8,787 bases of DNA from Betaproteobacteria bacterium (GTDB taxonomy: Bacteria; Pseudomonadota; Gammaproteobacteria; Burkholderiales; Rhodocyclaceae): NCBI GenBank assembly GCA_028065725.1, contig JAPTVL010000256.1, positions 1 through 8,787 of the forward strand. Direction: 5' to 3'. The notes below the pieces were generated by a model. The model ran no database searches. It was not told where the DNA came from and worked only from the letters and a program-made list of their open reading frames with translations. Within the stretch, counting starts at the first letter, position 1. Every line of letters begins with the position of its first letter. The position numbers and the translations under genes are program-made. This document shows positions 1-6,960 of this stretch, piece by piece.

Positions 1-915
1 CAGCACGCTGCCCTGCACCAGGCAGCGGCCGCTGCCCCCGGGGTTCTGCTTCAGCAGGTGGATGCTTTGCGGCCGGATCGAGACCACGACATCCTCGGGC
101 AGGCTCGCGCCGTCCGTGTTCAAGGCCTGCCTGGACACCGAAAACCCGCCGAAGTGCACGCTGTCGCCGCCGGCCTTGCCTTCGACGAAATTGGTGCGCC
201 CGATGAAGCCGGCGACGAACCGGGTCTTCGGCCGCCCGTACAGCGCATAGGGCGCGTCGACCTGTTCCACCCGGCCTTTGTTCATCACGGCGATCCGGTC
301 CGAGGTCACCATGGCCTCGGCCTGATCGTGGGTCACGTACACCGTGGTGATCTTGAACTCGTCGTGCAGGCGGCGAATTTCGAAACGCATTTCCTCCCTC
401 AGGTTGGCGTCGAGATTGGACAGCGGCTCGTCGAGCAGCAGCACCGCCGGCTTGACCACGATGGACCGCGCCAGGGCCACGCGCTGCTGCTGCCCGCCGC
501 TCAATTCGGCCGGGTAGCGGTCGCTCAGGGCGCCGAGCTGCACCACTTCGAGGATCTCGCTCACGCGGCGGCAGATTTCGTCGGCCTTCACCTTGCGCAC
601 CTTCAGGCCGAAACCGACGTTTTCCGCCACGGTCATGTTGGGCCAGATGGCGTAGCTCTGGAAGATCATCGACATCTGCCGCTTCTCCGGCGGCAGGCTG
701 GAGCTCGCGGAGGAAATCACCTGCCCGTCGAGTTCTATCGTGCCGGAGGTGGGTGTCATGAAGCCCGCGATCATGCGCAGCGTGGTCGTCTTGCCGCAAC
801 CGGATGGCCCGAGCAGCGACACCAGTTCGCCTTCCTGCAGGGTCAGGTTGAAATCCTGCACCGCGGTGAAATCGCCGAACACGCGGGATATGTTGCGCAA
901 TATAAGCTTGCTCAC
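1..915 (-). CDS. ABC transporter ATP-binding protein (FbpC/PotA-like), 3' end missing
   Basis: This is the cytoplasmic ATPase that powers the importer encoded just upstream. I read 305 codons from a GTG start at 913-915; the gene runs off the left edge of the window, so the end of the C-terminal domain is absent. Visible motifs are Walker A GPSGCGKTT (residues 36-44), Q-loop Gln86 in IFQSYAIWP, ABC signature LSGGQQQR (138-145), Walker B VLLLDEP (158-164) and H-loop His196 in YVTHDQAEAM. From about residue 235 a TOBE-like regulatory domain begins (VAGFIGRTNFVEG). The GTG is chosen because a GGAGG ribosome binding site lies 7 bases upstream and an in-frame TGA closes the frame a few codons above it. 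The CUT1/Fe3+/polyamine-type architecture is clear, but the substrate cannot be told from the ATPase. It is the last visible gene of the SBP-permease-ATPase operon. Confidence 0.95.
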   Translation of the reverse strand, partial: MSKLILRNISRVFGDFTAVQDFNLTLQEGELVSLLGPSGCGKTTTLRMIAGFMTPTSGTIELDGQVISSASSSLPPEKRQMSMIFQSYAIWPNMTVAENVGFGLKVRKVKADEICRRVSEILEVVQLGALSDRYPAELSGGQQQRVALARSIVVKPAVLLLDEPLSNLDANLREEMRFEIRRLHDEFKITTVYVTHDQAEAMVTSDRIAVMNKGRVEQVDAPYALYGRPKTRFVAGFIGRTNFVEGKAGGDSVHFGGFSVSRQALNTDGASLPEDVVVSIRPQSIHLLKQNPGGSGRCLVQGSVL

Positions 916-992
916 GCCGCCGCCTCCGTTGCTTCATCATAGTTCGATCGTGGCCACTGTCGGCGTCCGGCGGCAATCGCGGCCGGTCGCAT

Positions 993-1007
993 CCCCGCTG
1001 CGCGGGG
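993..1007 (-). other. small intercistronic stem-loop between permease and ATPase genes
   Basis: The 106-base gap between the permease stop and the ATPase start (916-1021) contains a perfect 6-bp stem CCCCGC/GCGGGG with a 3-base loop. No T-run follows, so it does not look like an intrinsic terminator. It could tune the ratio of permease to ATPase by RNA processing or stabilisation; that is inference. Nothing else is recognisable in the gap apart from the ATPase ribosome binding site. Confidence 0.4.
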
Positions 1008-1021
1008 CCCCTGCTTCCTGC

Positions 1022-2800
1022 TCATGCCGCGCTCCTCCTTAACATGAAATCACGCCCCATCAGGCGAAAGCCGATGAGTATGAATACGACGGTGATGAAC
1101 ACCAGGATCAGCCCGATGGCGGCCAGCATTTCGAAATTGCCCTCGTCGCTCTTGTCGAACAGCAGCACCGAGAGCACCTGGGTGTTGATGGAATACAGGA
1201 AAATCGCGGCGGAGAGCTCGCGCGTCGCCGGGATGAACACCAGGATGAAGGCGCCGGCGAGGCTGCGCTTCAGGAGCGGCGCCACCACCCGGCGGATCGC
1301 GGTGAAGCGTGTGCCGCCGAGGATGCGCACCGCGTCCTCCAGCTCCGGGTTGATCGAGCGGATCGCGGCGTTGCTGTTGGCGTAGGCGATCGGCAGAAAA
1401 CGCGTGGCGAACGCAAGTATCAGGATCCACGCGGTGCCGTAGAGCAGCAGCGGCGGCCGCGTATAGGCGGCGTAGAAACCGATAGCCAGCACGATGCCGG
1501 GAATGACGAAAGGCGCCATGGTCAGGAAAGACAGCACGTTGCCCACCTTCTTGCTGACCAGTTCCCGGTTCACGATGTAGGCCACGCACAAGGCCAGGGT
1601 GATCGCGATGAGCGCGGCCGCGCTCGCATACATGAAGGTGTTGATGGTCGCGTTGCGCGTCAGGTGGTTTTCGAACGCGGTGAAGTAAAGGTTGTTCAAG
1701 GTCAGATTGTCGAGCGTGAAGCCGCGCCCCCAGGCCTTGGCCAGCGCCGCCTGGCAGATCACCACCATGGGCATGAAGAACGACAGCGTGCAGACGAACA
1801 GGCAATAGGCCAGCAGCGGCCATTTCCAGCGGCCCAGCGGTATCGGCCGGCGTTCGCCACCCTTGCCGGTGAGCGAAACATAGCCCTTGCGTTGCGTGAG
1901 CCGCCGCTGCAGCCAGAACAGGAAAATCGTGATGCACAGCAAGGGCATCGCGTAAGCAGCGGCCACGCCCACCTTGGGCGGAAACTCGAAGAACTGCCAC
2001 AACTGGGTGGTCACCACGTGAAAGCGCCCGGGCAGCGCCAGCAGGGCGGGCGAGCCGAACAGCGCGATCGCCTCCAGGAATACCAGGATGAAAGCCGCCA
2101 GGATGGCCGGCAGCGCGAGCGGCAGCGTGATCGACAGGGTGGTGCGCAGGTTGCCCGACCCCAGGATGTTGGCCGCGTCTTCCATTTCGGAGGAAACCAG
2201 ATCGAGCGCCGATTTGGTGAACACGAACACGTAGGGAAAACTGTAGCAGGCGACCACCAGCACCAGCCCCGGCATGGAGTAGATGTTGAACGGCCCCCTG
2301 TCCATGCCGGTCAATTCGATGGCGAGGCGATTCAGCCAGCCGGCGTTGGGGCCGGCCAGCAGTATCCAGCCTACCGCCCCGAGATAGGGCGGAATGACGA
2401 AAGTGCCCAGGATGGACACCCACACCAGGCCCTTGGCCGACATGTCCGTGCGCGACAGCGCCCAGGCGAGCGGCACGCCGAACATCAGGCACAGGCTCGC
2501 GGCGGAAACCCCCAGCACCAGGGAATTCGCCAGCGCGTCGACATAGCGCGAGCGGCTGTACGCCGCGACGTAGTTGGCCAGGGTGAAGGCCCCGCTGTCC
2601 GGCTGCTGGAAACTGACGATCAGCAGGCGCACGATCGGATTCACCACCAGGAACACCAGCACGACTATGGCCAGCAGCCAGACCCAGGCAGACTTGTCCA
2701 GATGCCGCCAGCGCTGGCCCAGCGCGGCGGCCGAGGACATGGCGCCCGAGGACATGGCGCCCGGTGACGCGGCACCGGGCGGCGGGGCTTCCGCGGTCAC
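1022..2800 (-). CDS. ABC transporter permease, double-length FbpB/PotB-PotC-like
   Basis: This inner-membrane channel subunit of a binding-protein-dependent importer has 592 residues, about twice a single permease domain. It contains two homologous halves, each with about six hydrophobic segments, as in FbpB-type iron permeases. Each half carries an EAA-type loop that docks on the ATPase: EMEDAANILGSGN in the first half and ELEDAVRILGGTR in the second. The first transmembrane segment starts near residue 38 (WVWLLAIVVLVFLVV). The start is GTG, four bases after the TAG of the binding-protein gene, without a strong Shine-Dalgarno, suggesting translational coupling. The first 25 or so residues are a low-complexity Ala/Ser/Gly/Met tail containing a pentapeptide repeat encoded by a tandem DNA repeat. 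ATG codons at residues 16 and 21 are possible later starts. The substrate is unknown; ferric iron, polyamine and other small solutes all use this class. Confidence 0.93.
   Translation of the reverse strand: MTAEAPPPGAASPGAMSSGAMSSAAALGQRWRHLDKSAWVWLLAIVVLVFLVVNPIVRLLIVSFQQPDSGAFTLANYVAAYSRSRYVDALANSLVLGVSAASLCLMFGVPLAWALSRTDMSAKGLVWVSILGTFVIPPYLGAVGWILLAGPNAGWLNRLAIELTGMDRGPFNIYSMPGLVLVVACYSFPYVFVFTKSALDLVSSEMEDAANILGSGNLRTTLSITLPLALPAILAAFILVFLEAIALFGSPALLALPGRFHVVTTQLWQFFEFPPKVGVAAAYAMPLLCITIFLFWLQRRLTQRKGYVSLTGKGGERRPIPLGRWKWPLLAYCLFVCTLSFFMPMVVICQAALAKAWGRGFTLDNLTLNNLYFTAFENHLTRNATINTFMYASAAALIAITLALCVAYIVNRELVSKKVGNVLSFLTMAPFVIPGIVLAIGFYAAYTRPPLLLYGTAWILILAFATRFLPIAYANSNAAIRSINPELEDAVRILGGTRFTAIRRVVAPLLKRSLAGAFILVFIPATRELSAAIFLYSINTQVLSVLLFDKSDEGNFEMLAAIGLILVFITVVFILIGFRLMGRDFMLRRSAA
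2732..2761. repeat. 15-bp perfect tandem duplication within the permease N-terminus
   Basis: The unit CGAGGACATGGCGCC occurs twice back to back (2732-2746 and 2747-2761). A degenerate third copy follows at 2762-2776, matching by my count at 10 of 15 positions. Because the unit is a multiple of three it adds pentapeptides in frame (GAMSS repeated, after a related GAASP). It sits in the non-conserved tail before the first membrane segment, so it is probably a tolerated slippage duplication. Confidence 0.9.
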
Positions 2801-2804
2801 GTAT

Positions 2805-3854
2805 CTACACGCCGAAGGTGTTGCGGAACTGTTCCTTCACTTCCGGTATGCCCTTGGTGATTTCTTCCTCGGTGGGCCGCACCACCTTGATTTCCTCCAG
2901 GGGCTTGGCGCCCGGCGCCGCCTTGATCCCCTTGATCACCGACAGCGAATGGCTCTTGACCTGCACTTCGGCGGCTTCCCGGTCCAGCAGAAACTCGATA
3001 TACAGTTTGCCGGCGTTCGGCGCCGGTGCGTTTTTCGGTACGCTGCTGGGCGAAACCATCAGCAGGGTGCCGTCCGTGGGATAGACCACGGAGAGGGGGT
3101 TGCCCTTGTCGCGGGAGAGCAGAGTCGTCGCCTCGGGACCGGCGGCCACCCAACGCTCCTTCGCGTTCAGCATGGTCACGGTGTCGTTGACCGAGCGTCC
3201 GATCTGCGGCTGGTTCTTCTCCAGCTTGTCGAAGAACTGCCAGCCGTAGAGTTTGCGCATCAGCACCACCCAGGTCCCGACGTAGCCGCTGAACGCCGGA
3301 TGGCCGATCGAAACCTTGCCCTTCCACTTCGGATCGAGCAGGTCGGGCCAGTTCTTCGGCGCGTCTTTTTCCGCGACCAGGCTGTTGTTATAAGTGATCA
3401 GCATCAAGGCCGCGGCCGTGACCGTGTAATAGTTGTCGGCGTCGTTGTAAGACTTGAGCGAATCGACCATCTTGGCCAGGTTGTGCGGCTTGTATTGCAG
3501 CAGGAACCCGTCCTTCTTGAGCGCCGGATAATGGCTCACGTCGGTGCTGCTGAACACCGAGGCCACCGGCGCATTGGCCTTCAGGTCCTGCTGGAAGCGC
3601 TGGTAGGCTACCTGCGCCGTGGTGCGCACGAAGTTGCACTTCACCCCGGGGTATTTTTTCTCGAACGCGGCGCACAGGTTGGCCGCTTCCTCCGTGTTGT
3701 AGTGGGCGGTGTAGACGGTTAACTGCTTTTCCTTCTTCGCCGCCTCGTACAAGTCCTTCTCCCATGCGGGCATCTGCCCCCACGCGGGGGCGGCGGCGAT
3801 GGTCAACGCGGCGCCCAGCAGCGCCACAAAACCGCGGATCGTGTCGTGTCTCAT
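2805..3854 (-). CDS. extracellular solute-binding protein, family 1 (FbpA/AfuA-like)
   Basis: This is the periplasmic receptor of the ABC importer that follows it. The protein has 349 residues, normal for the family. It opens with a Sec signal peptide: Arg/His near the start, hydrophobic core VALLGAALTIAAAPA, likely cleavage after AWG at about residue 26. The mature part has the usual first strand LTVYTAHYNTEEA (45-57), followed by AFEKKYPGVK (63-72) and the segment FSSTDVSHYPALKKDGF (101-117), as in ferric-ion and related binding proteins. The start ATG has a strong AAAGGAGG just upstream. The stop is four bases before the permease GTG, so the two are one transcription unit. Ferric-binding tyrosines cannot be assigned with confidence, so the ligand is left open. 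The 196-base leader upstream has several stem-loops and is annotated separately. Confidence 0.92.
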   Translation of the reverse strand: MRHDTIRGFVALLGAALTIAAAPAWGQMPAWEKDLYEAAKKEKQLTVYTAHYNTEEAANLCAAFEKKYPGVKCNFVRTTAQVAYQRFQQDLKANAPVASVFSSTDVSHYPALKKDGFLLQYKPHNLAKMVDSLKSYNDADNYYTVTAAALMLITYNNSLVAEKDAPKNWPDLLDPKWKGKVSIGHPAFSGYVGTWVVLMRKLYGWQFFDKLEKNQPQIGRSVNDTVTMLNAKERWVAAGPEATTLLSRDKGNPLSVVYPTDGTLLMVSPSSVPKNAPAPNAGKLYIEFLLDREAAEVQVKSHSLSVIKGIKAAPGAKPLEEIKVVRPTEEEITKGIPEVKEQFRNTFGV

Positions 3855-3881
3855 GAATCCTCCTTTAGAGCTTATTACAAA

Positions 3882-3911
3882 ATGAGGGGATATCTCCCCT
3901 CATACTCCCCT
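3882..3911 (-). promoter_or_regulatory. leader stem-loop with competing pairing, possible attenuator of the ABC operon
   Basis: In the untranslated leader of the binding-protein gene, the minus strand has a perfect 9-bp stem ATGAGGGGA/TCCCCTCAT with a 4-base loop (3882-3903), followed by TTTTGT. This resembles an intrinsic terminator placed about 30 bases before the start codon. The element AGGGGA occurs a second time just upstream (3906-3911 complement), so the same TCCCCT could pair with either copy, giving mutually exclusive hairpins. I see the repeats directly; the attenuation role is inference. It does not match a riboswitch class I recognise. I could not pick a convincing promoter in 3855-4022. 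Confidence 0.45.
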
Positions 3912-3916
3912 AAGTT

Positions 3917-3949
3917 AGAAGCCATTTCGGTAATTCTGAAATGGCCTCT
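3917..3949. promoter_or_regulatory. inverted repeat GCCATTTC-N9-GAAATGGC, operator or leader hairpin
   Basis: A perfect 8-bp inverted repeat (3921-3928 and 3938-3945) with a 9-base centre is extended by three more pairs beyond one mismatch (3917-3919 with 3947-3949). It lies about 65-95 bases upstream of the binding-protein start. The spacing and symmetry suit either a dimeric repressor site or an RNA stem; the sequence alone does not decide. No regulator gene is present in the window. Confidence 0.5.
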
Positions 3950-4022
3950 TAGCTGACAGTAAGTCTGTTATGGTCTTCTATCCGGCACACCCAGGTACAA
4001 CTGCATTCTGCCTCGCGCACCC

Positions 4023-4050
4023 GCGCTTGTGCAAATTTTTGCGCAAGCGC
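4023..4050 (-). terminator. stem-loop immediately after the crotonase stop codon
   Basis: A 7-bp stem GCGCTTG/CAAGCGC is extended inward by four more pairs after one wobble or mismatch position, closing on a 4-base A/T loop. On the minus strand it begins with the base directly after the crotonase TGA. It is not followed by a T-run, so it is more likely a 3'-end stabilising or Rho-associated structure than a classical intrinsic terminator. It marks the probable boundary between the catabolic group and the ABC operon. Confidence 0.5.
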
Positions 4051-4848
4051 TCAGCGGCCCTTGAACACCGGCTTGCGTTTGGCCATGAAAGCCGTGCGCC
4101 CTTCGACATAGTCCTCGCTCGCGAAGCAGCGATCGACCACTTCCTGGCACAGCGCCATGCTGCGGACGGACTCGTCTTTCGACAGTTCGGCGACGATGGT
4201 CTTGATCGACGCCACGGTAAGCGGCGCGTTGGCCGCGATGGTCTCGGCGTAATCGCGCACATAGGTTTCCAGCTGCGCGTCGGCAACCACGCGGTTGATC
4301 AAGCCCATCGCCAGCGCCTCCTGGGCGCTGAACTGGCGCGCGGTAAAGAATATTTCCTTGGCGTAAGCCGGTCCGACCACGCCCATCAGCTTGCGCACGC
4401 CCTTGGCCTCGTAGCCCAGGCCCAGCCTGGCCGCGGGCACGCCGAATTTCGCGCCCTCCGCGGCGATGCGCATGTCGCAGGACAAGGCCACCGAGACGCC
4501 GCCGCCGATGCAGAAACCGCGGATCATGGCGATGGTGGGCTTGGCCGCATGCATCAATGCGTCGTTCGCCTTTCCCGAAGCCTGGTTGTAGATCCGGGTC
4601 GTCTCCGGCGAAGAGCGCTTCTCCTCGAACTCCGAGATGTCCGCCCCGGAGACAAACGCCTTGTCCCCCGCCCCTTTGACCACGATCACCCGGATGGCGC
4701 CGTCCTGTTCGTAATCGCGCACGATGTCGCCCAGCGCCTCCCACATGGCCATGGACACGGCGTTGCGCCGCTCCGGATTGTTGAAGGTGATCCAGCCTAT
4801 CGCGCCGTCCTTGTGCGCGATCATCTTGTCTGTCCTGGAAATCGTCAT
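4051..4848 (-). CDS. crotonase-family protein (enoyl-CoA hydratase/isomerase superfamily) lacking both hydratase glutamates
   Basis: This cytoplasmic acyl-CoA enzyme has 265 residues. The oxyanion-hole elements are present: KAFVSGADI (63-71) and GFCIGGGVSVAL (111-122). In classical enoyl-CoA hydratases two acidic residues follow, in GGGCE and in PE-I. Here they are Ser119 (GGGVS) and Ala139 (FGVPAA), so simple hydration is doubtful. The stretch LGLGYEAKGVRKL and the C-terminus SEDYVEGRTAFMAKRKP resemble, from memory, methylmalonyl-CoA decarboxylase YgfG, with Tyr146 at the place of its active-site Tyr. The YgfG GHD motif is GAD here, so the match is partial. Decarboxylase, isomerase or thioesterase-like roles remain possible. 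The ATG at 4846-4848 has AAGGGGG upstream; a second in-frame ATG at codon 9 preceded by AGGA is an alternative. It follows the dehydrogenase gene after 123 bases. Confidence 0.88.
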   Translation of the reverse strand: MTISRTDKMIAHKDGAIGWITFNNPERRNAVSMAMWEALGDIVRDYEQDGAIRVIVVKGAGDKAFVSGADISEFEEKRSSPETTRIYNQASGKANDALMHAAKPTIAMIRGFCIGGGVSVALSCDMRIAAEGAKFGVPAARLGLGYEAKGVRKLMGVVGPAYAKEIFFTARQFSAQEALAMGLINRVVADAQLETYVRDYAETIAANAPLTVASIKTIVAELSKDESVRSMALCQEVVDRCFASEDYVEGRTAFMAKRKPVFKGR

Positions 4849-4971
4849 CTGCCGCTACCCCCTTCGCTTAGTCGCCACCCTGACCACCGTTCGAAAAACC
4901 GTCCCTCCGGGAAGGGTGGAAGTTGATCATACAGACTGTTCCGGTTCCTCCGGGAAATCCATTCCTGGCTT
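4849..4971. other. 123-base gap with short direct repeats and a weak stem
   Basis: Between the dehydrogenase stop and the crotonase start there is no convincing gene; a 73-codon frame that crosses it is mostly antisense-frame shadow of the dehydrogenase end. It holds a 13-base direct repeat differing at one base (GTCCCTCCGGGAA at 4901-4913, GTTCCTCCGGGAA at 4944-4956). It also holds a 7-bp long-range stem CCACCCT/AGGGTGG (4875-4881 with 4913-4919). On the minus strand a short TCCC/GGGA stem is followed shortly by TTTTT, a weak terminator-like arrangement. An internal promoter for the crotonase is possible but not identifiable. Confidence 0.4.
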
Positions 4972-5874
4972 TCATGGCTTGCGGACTTTGACACCCGCGG
5001 CGGATTCGTAGAACTGGATGAGCGTCGACGGGGACTCCTCTCCGTGGCCCTGGTGCCGCATGACATTGTAGATCTGCTTGGCCAAGTTCCCGAGCAGGAG
5101 GTCCACGTTCAATTCGTCGGCATAATCGGTGATCAGCTTGAGCGTCTTACAGGCCAGGTTGAGGTTGCTCTCCGTCCCCTCGAAATTCCCTTTGAGGATT
5201 TCGGGAGGCAGGCTGCGCAGGGCATGACTGCCCCCCGTGCTGAGCGCGATGGCCTGGCACATGACCTCCGGGTCTATCCCCGCTTTGGCCCCCAGAACCA
5301 GCCCTTCGCACATGGCCAGGCGATTCAGGTTGTAGAGCAGATTGTTCACCAGCTTCAGCGCCTGCCCCGCCCCGGTGGGCCCGGCGTGAAAAATGTTCTT
5401 TCCCAGCTTTTCGAAAATGGGCTCGCGCACCTTGAGAAAGACGTCCTTGCTGCCCCCAACCATGATGGTGAGCGTTGCGTTCCTGGCTCCAGCCGCATGC
5501 CCGCTCACGGGCGCGTCGAGAAAATCCACCCCCTTGCGCGCGAGCGCCTCGGCGATGGCCTTGGTCGTTTTGGGCAGTGTCGTGCTCATGTCGATCACGA
5601 CCGCCCCAGGGCTCAAGGCCGCCAGCGCGCCATCCGGGCCTATGATCGCCTGTTCGACGATTTCGCTTCGCGGCAACGCGGTGATCAGAATCTCGCATTG
5701 CGCTGCGACCTCGGCCGGCGTCGCGCTCCAGACCGCTCCGGCCGCGATGAGATCCGCGGCATCGCCGGGGTGACGATTGCAGACACGGACGCGATGTCCT
5801 GCTTGCAGCAGATTCCGGGCGAACGGACTCCCCATGCGCCCGATGCCAATGACCCCTACGCTCAGCCCGGCCAT
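4972..5874 (-). CDS. NAD(P)-dependent 3-hydroxyisobutyrate dehydrogenase-family oxidoreductase
   Basis: This cytoplasmic beta-hydroxyacid dehydrogenase interconverts a beta-hydroxy acid and its semialdehyde using NAD(P). It has 300 residues, typical length. The Rossmann fingerprint GVIGIGRMGSPFARNL is at residues 7-22 (G10, G12, G15). Asn33-Arg34 after the second strand suggests NADP preference. The substrate loop DAPVSGHAAGARNATLTIMV is at 120-139; the usual second Gly is His126. The catalytic-lysine helix GAGQALKLVNNLL has Lys174 and Asn178. The family includes 3-hydroxyisobutyrate dehydrogenase, tartronate semialdehyde reductase and succinic-semialdehyde reductases; the sequence does not choose between them. 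The ATG lies 6 bases after the stop of the Bug receptor gene with no clear Shine-Dalgarno, so translation is probably coupled and the two genes are one operon. Confidence 0.93.
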   Translation of the reverse strand: MAGLSVGVIGIGRMGSPFARNLLQAGHRVRVCNRHPGDAADLIAAGAVWSATPAEVAAQCEILITALPRSEIVEQAIIGPDGALAALSPGAVVIDMSTTLPKTTKAIAEALARKGVDFLDAPVSGHAAGARNATLTIMVGGSKDVFLKVREPIFEKLGKNIFHAGPTGAGQALKLVNNLLYNLNRLAMCEGLVLGAKAGIDPEVMCQAIALSTGGSHALRSLPPEILKGNFEGTESNLNLACKTLKLITDYADELNVDLLLGNLAKQIYNVMRHQGHGEESPSTLIQFYESAAGVKVRKP

Positions 5875-5880
5875 ATCGCG

Positions 5881-6861
5881 TCAATCCGGTTTGGCGCCGG
5901 AGTCCTTGATCACCTTGGCCCACTTGAGGATATCGCGCTGGATCAGTTCGGCGAATTCCTCGGGCGACGAACTCTCCGGTTCGAAGCCCTGTGCGCTTAT
6001 CCGGTCGCTGAACTCCTTCGTCGCGACAATTTCGACAATGGCCCGGTTGAGTTTCGCGACGATCTCCTTGGGCGTCCCCGCCGGCGCCACGATCCCGTTC
6101 CAGGCCTGCACTTCGTAGCCGGGCACGCCGGCTTCGGCGATCGTGGGAAGATCCTTCATCGCGGGAACCCGTTTGGCAGTGCTGACGGCAATCCCTTTCA
6201 GCCGGCCGGATTTCACCAGAGGCACGGCCGGCGACATGCTGCTGAACATGATGGCGACATGCCCTGCCACGACGTCGGCAAGGGCCGGCGCGCTGCCCTT
6301 GTAGGGGATGTGCAGCATGTCGACACCGACCATGCTCTTGAACAGCTCCCCCGCGAGATGCGCCGGACTGCCGCTGCCATAGGACGCGAAGGTCAATTTG
6401 CCGGGCTTGGCTTTTGCCAGATCGATGAGATCCTTGACGGAGTTTATCTGAACGTTGGGATTGGCCACCAGCATCAGCGGCACCAGCGCAACCAGGCCGA
6501 CCGGCGCGAATCCCTTGACCGTGTCGTAGGGAACCTTATAGAAGCTCGGGTTGATCGCAAACGAAGCCGGCACCAGCAGCAGGGTGTAGCCATCGGGCTG
6601 GGCGTTGGCGACATATTCCGATCCGATGATCGTATTGCCGCCGGGGCGGTTCTCGACGATCACCTGCTGCCCGAGTTTCGGCGTCAACGCCGCCGCCAGC
6701 GTGCGCGTGAGAATGTCGGCGCCGCCGCCGGGCGTGTAGGGAACGACGATTTTTATGGGCTTTGCGGGGTAGGGGTCGGCCGCGGCGGCATCGAGTACCA
6801 GCGCGCCCATCGCGCACAGGGTTGTTGCGAGCAGAATCTTCCAGCTGCGTTTCGCCATCAT
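5881..6861 (-). CDS. Bug/TctC-family tripartite tricarboxylate transporter substrate-binding protein
   Basis: This is a periplasmic receptor for organic acids or related solutes. It has 326 residues, normal for the family. It begins with a signal peptide: basic MAKRSWK, core ILLATTLCAMGALVL, cleavage near AAA-A-DPYP at about residue 28. Family hallmarks are YPAKPIKIVVPYTPGGGAD (31-49, with the ligand-contacting Asp49), ENRPGGNTIIGSEYVA (70-85) and PDGYTLLL (89-96), then the C-terminal PTIAEAGVPGYEV. An open frame extends 38 codons upstream of the ATG at 6859-6861. I reject that extension because it runs through the palindromes at 6885-6953, whereas this ATG is followed by a proper signal peptide and preceded by AGGAGA. 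The small and large membrane subunits (TctA/TctB) are absent, as is common for these often orphan receptors. It heads the catabolic gene group; its promoter region is crowded by the hairpin-ended element. Confidence 0.94.
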   Translation of the reverse strand: MMAKRSWKILLATTLCAMGALVLDAAAADPYPAKPIKIVVPYTPGGGADILTRTLAAALTPKLGQQVIVENRPGGNTIIGSEYVANAQPDGYTLLLVPASFAINPSFYKVPYDTVKGFAPVGLVALVPLMLVANPNVQINSVKDLIDLAKAKPGKLTFASYGSGSPAHLAGELFKSMVGVDMLHIPYKGSAPALADVVAGHVAIMFSSMSPAVPLVKSGRLKGIAVSTAKRVPAMKDLPTIAEAGVPGYEVQAWNGIVAPAGTPKEIVAKLNRAIVEIVATKEFSDRISAQGFEPESSSPEEFAELIQRDILKWAKVIKDSGAKPD

Positions 6862-6884
6862 GTCCAATCTTCTCCTAGAGTCTT

Positions 6885-6908
6885 GCGCGGACGACGGCCC
6901 GTCCGCGC
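6885..6908. repeat. GC-rich 9-bp inverted repeat between the Bug gene and the element
   Basis: GCGCGGACG (6885-6893) and CGTCCGCGC (6900-6908) form a perfect 9-bp stem around a 6-base centre. It lies in the 5' region of the Bug gene and directly abuts the left palindrome of the putative element. It may be an operator or leader hairpin of the Bug operon, or part of the outer end of the element; no copy is seen at the right end within the 13 bases available. Confidence 0.55.
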
Positions 6909-6909
6909 G

Positions 6910-6960
6910 GATCGCCGATTGTGCACGGATGAAAAGCGTATCCGTGCACAATCGACGATC
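6910..6960. repeat. left-end palindrome of the putative element
   Basis: The core stem GATTGTGCACGGAT (6917-6930) pairs perfectly with ATCCGTGCACAATC (6940-6953) around the 9-base loop GAAAAGCGT. The stem continues outward by one more pair (6916-6954), then a C/A mismatch, then five pairs GATCG/CGATC (6910-6914 with 6956-6960), giving 20 pairs in all. The loop and inner stem reappear, inverted, at 8724-8774. A perfect stem of this length is far beyond chance in a short intergenic region. Confidence 0.92.

Noticed and set aside
58..942. 294-codon plus-strand frame at the left edge
   Set aside because: It is antisense to the ABC ATPase, whose Walker A, signature and Walker B motifs establish the minus strand as coding.
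4845..5066. 73-codon minus-strand frame between dehydrogenase and crotonase
   Set aside because: Most of it lies inside the dehydrogenase coding sequence in another frame, and the Ser/Arg-rich composition resembles no protein family.
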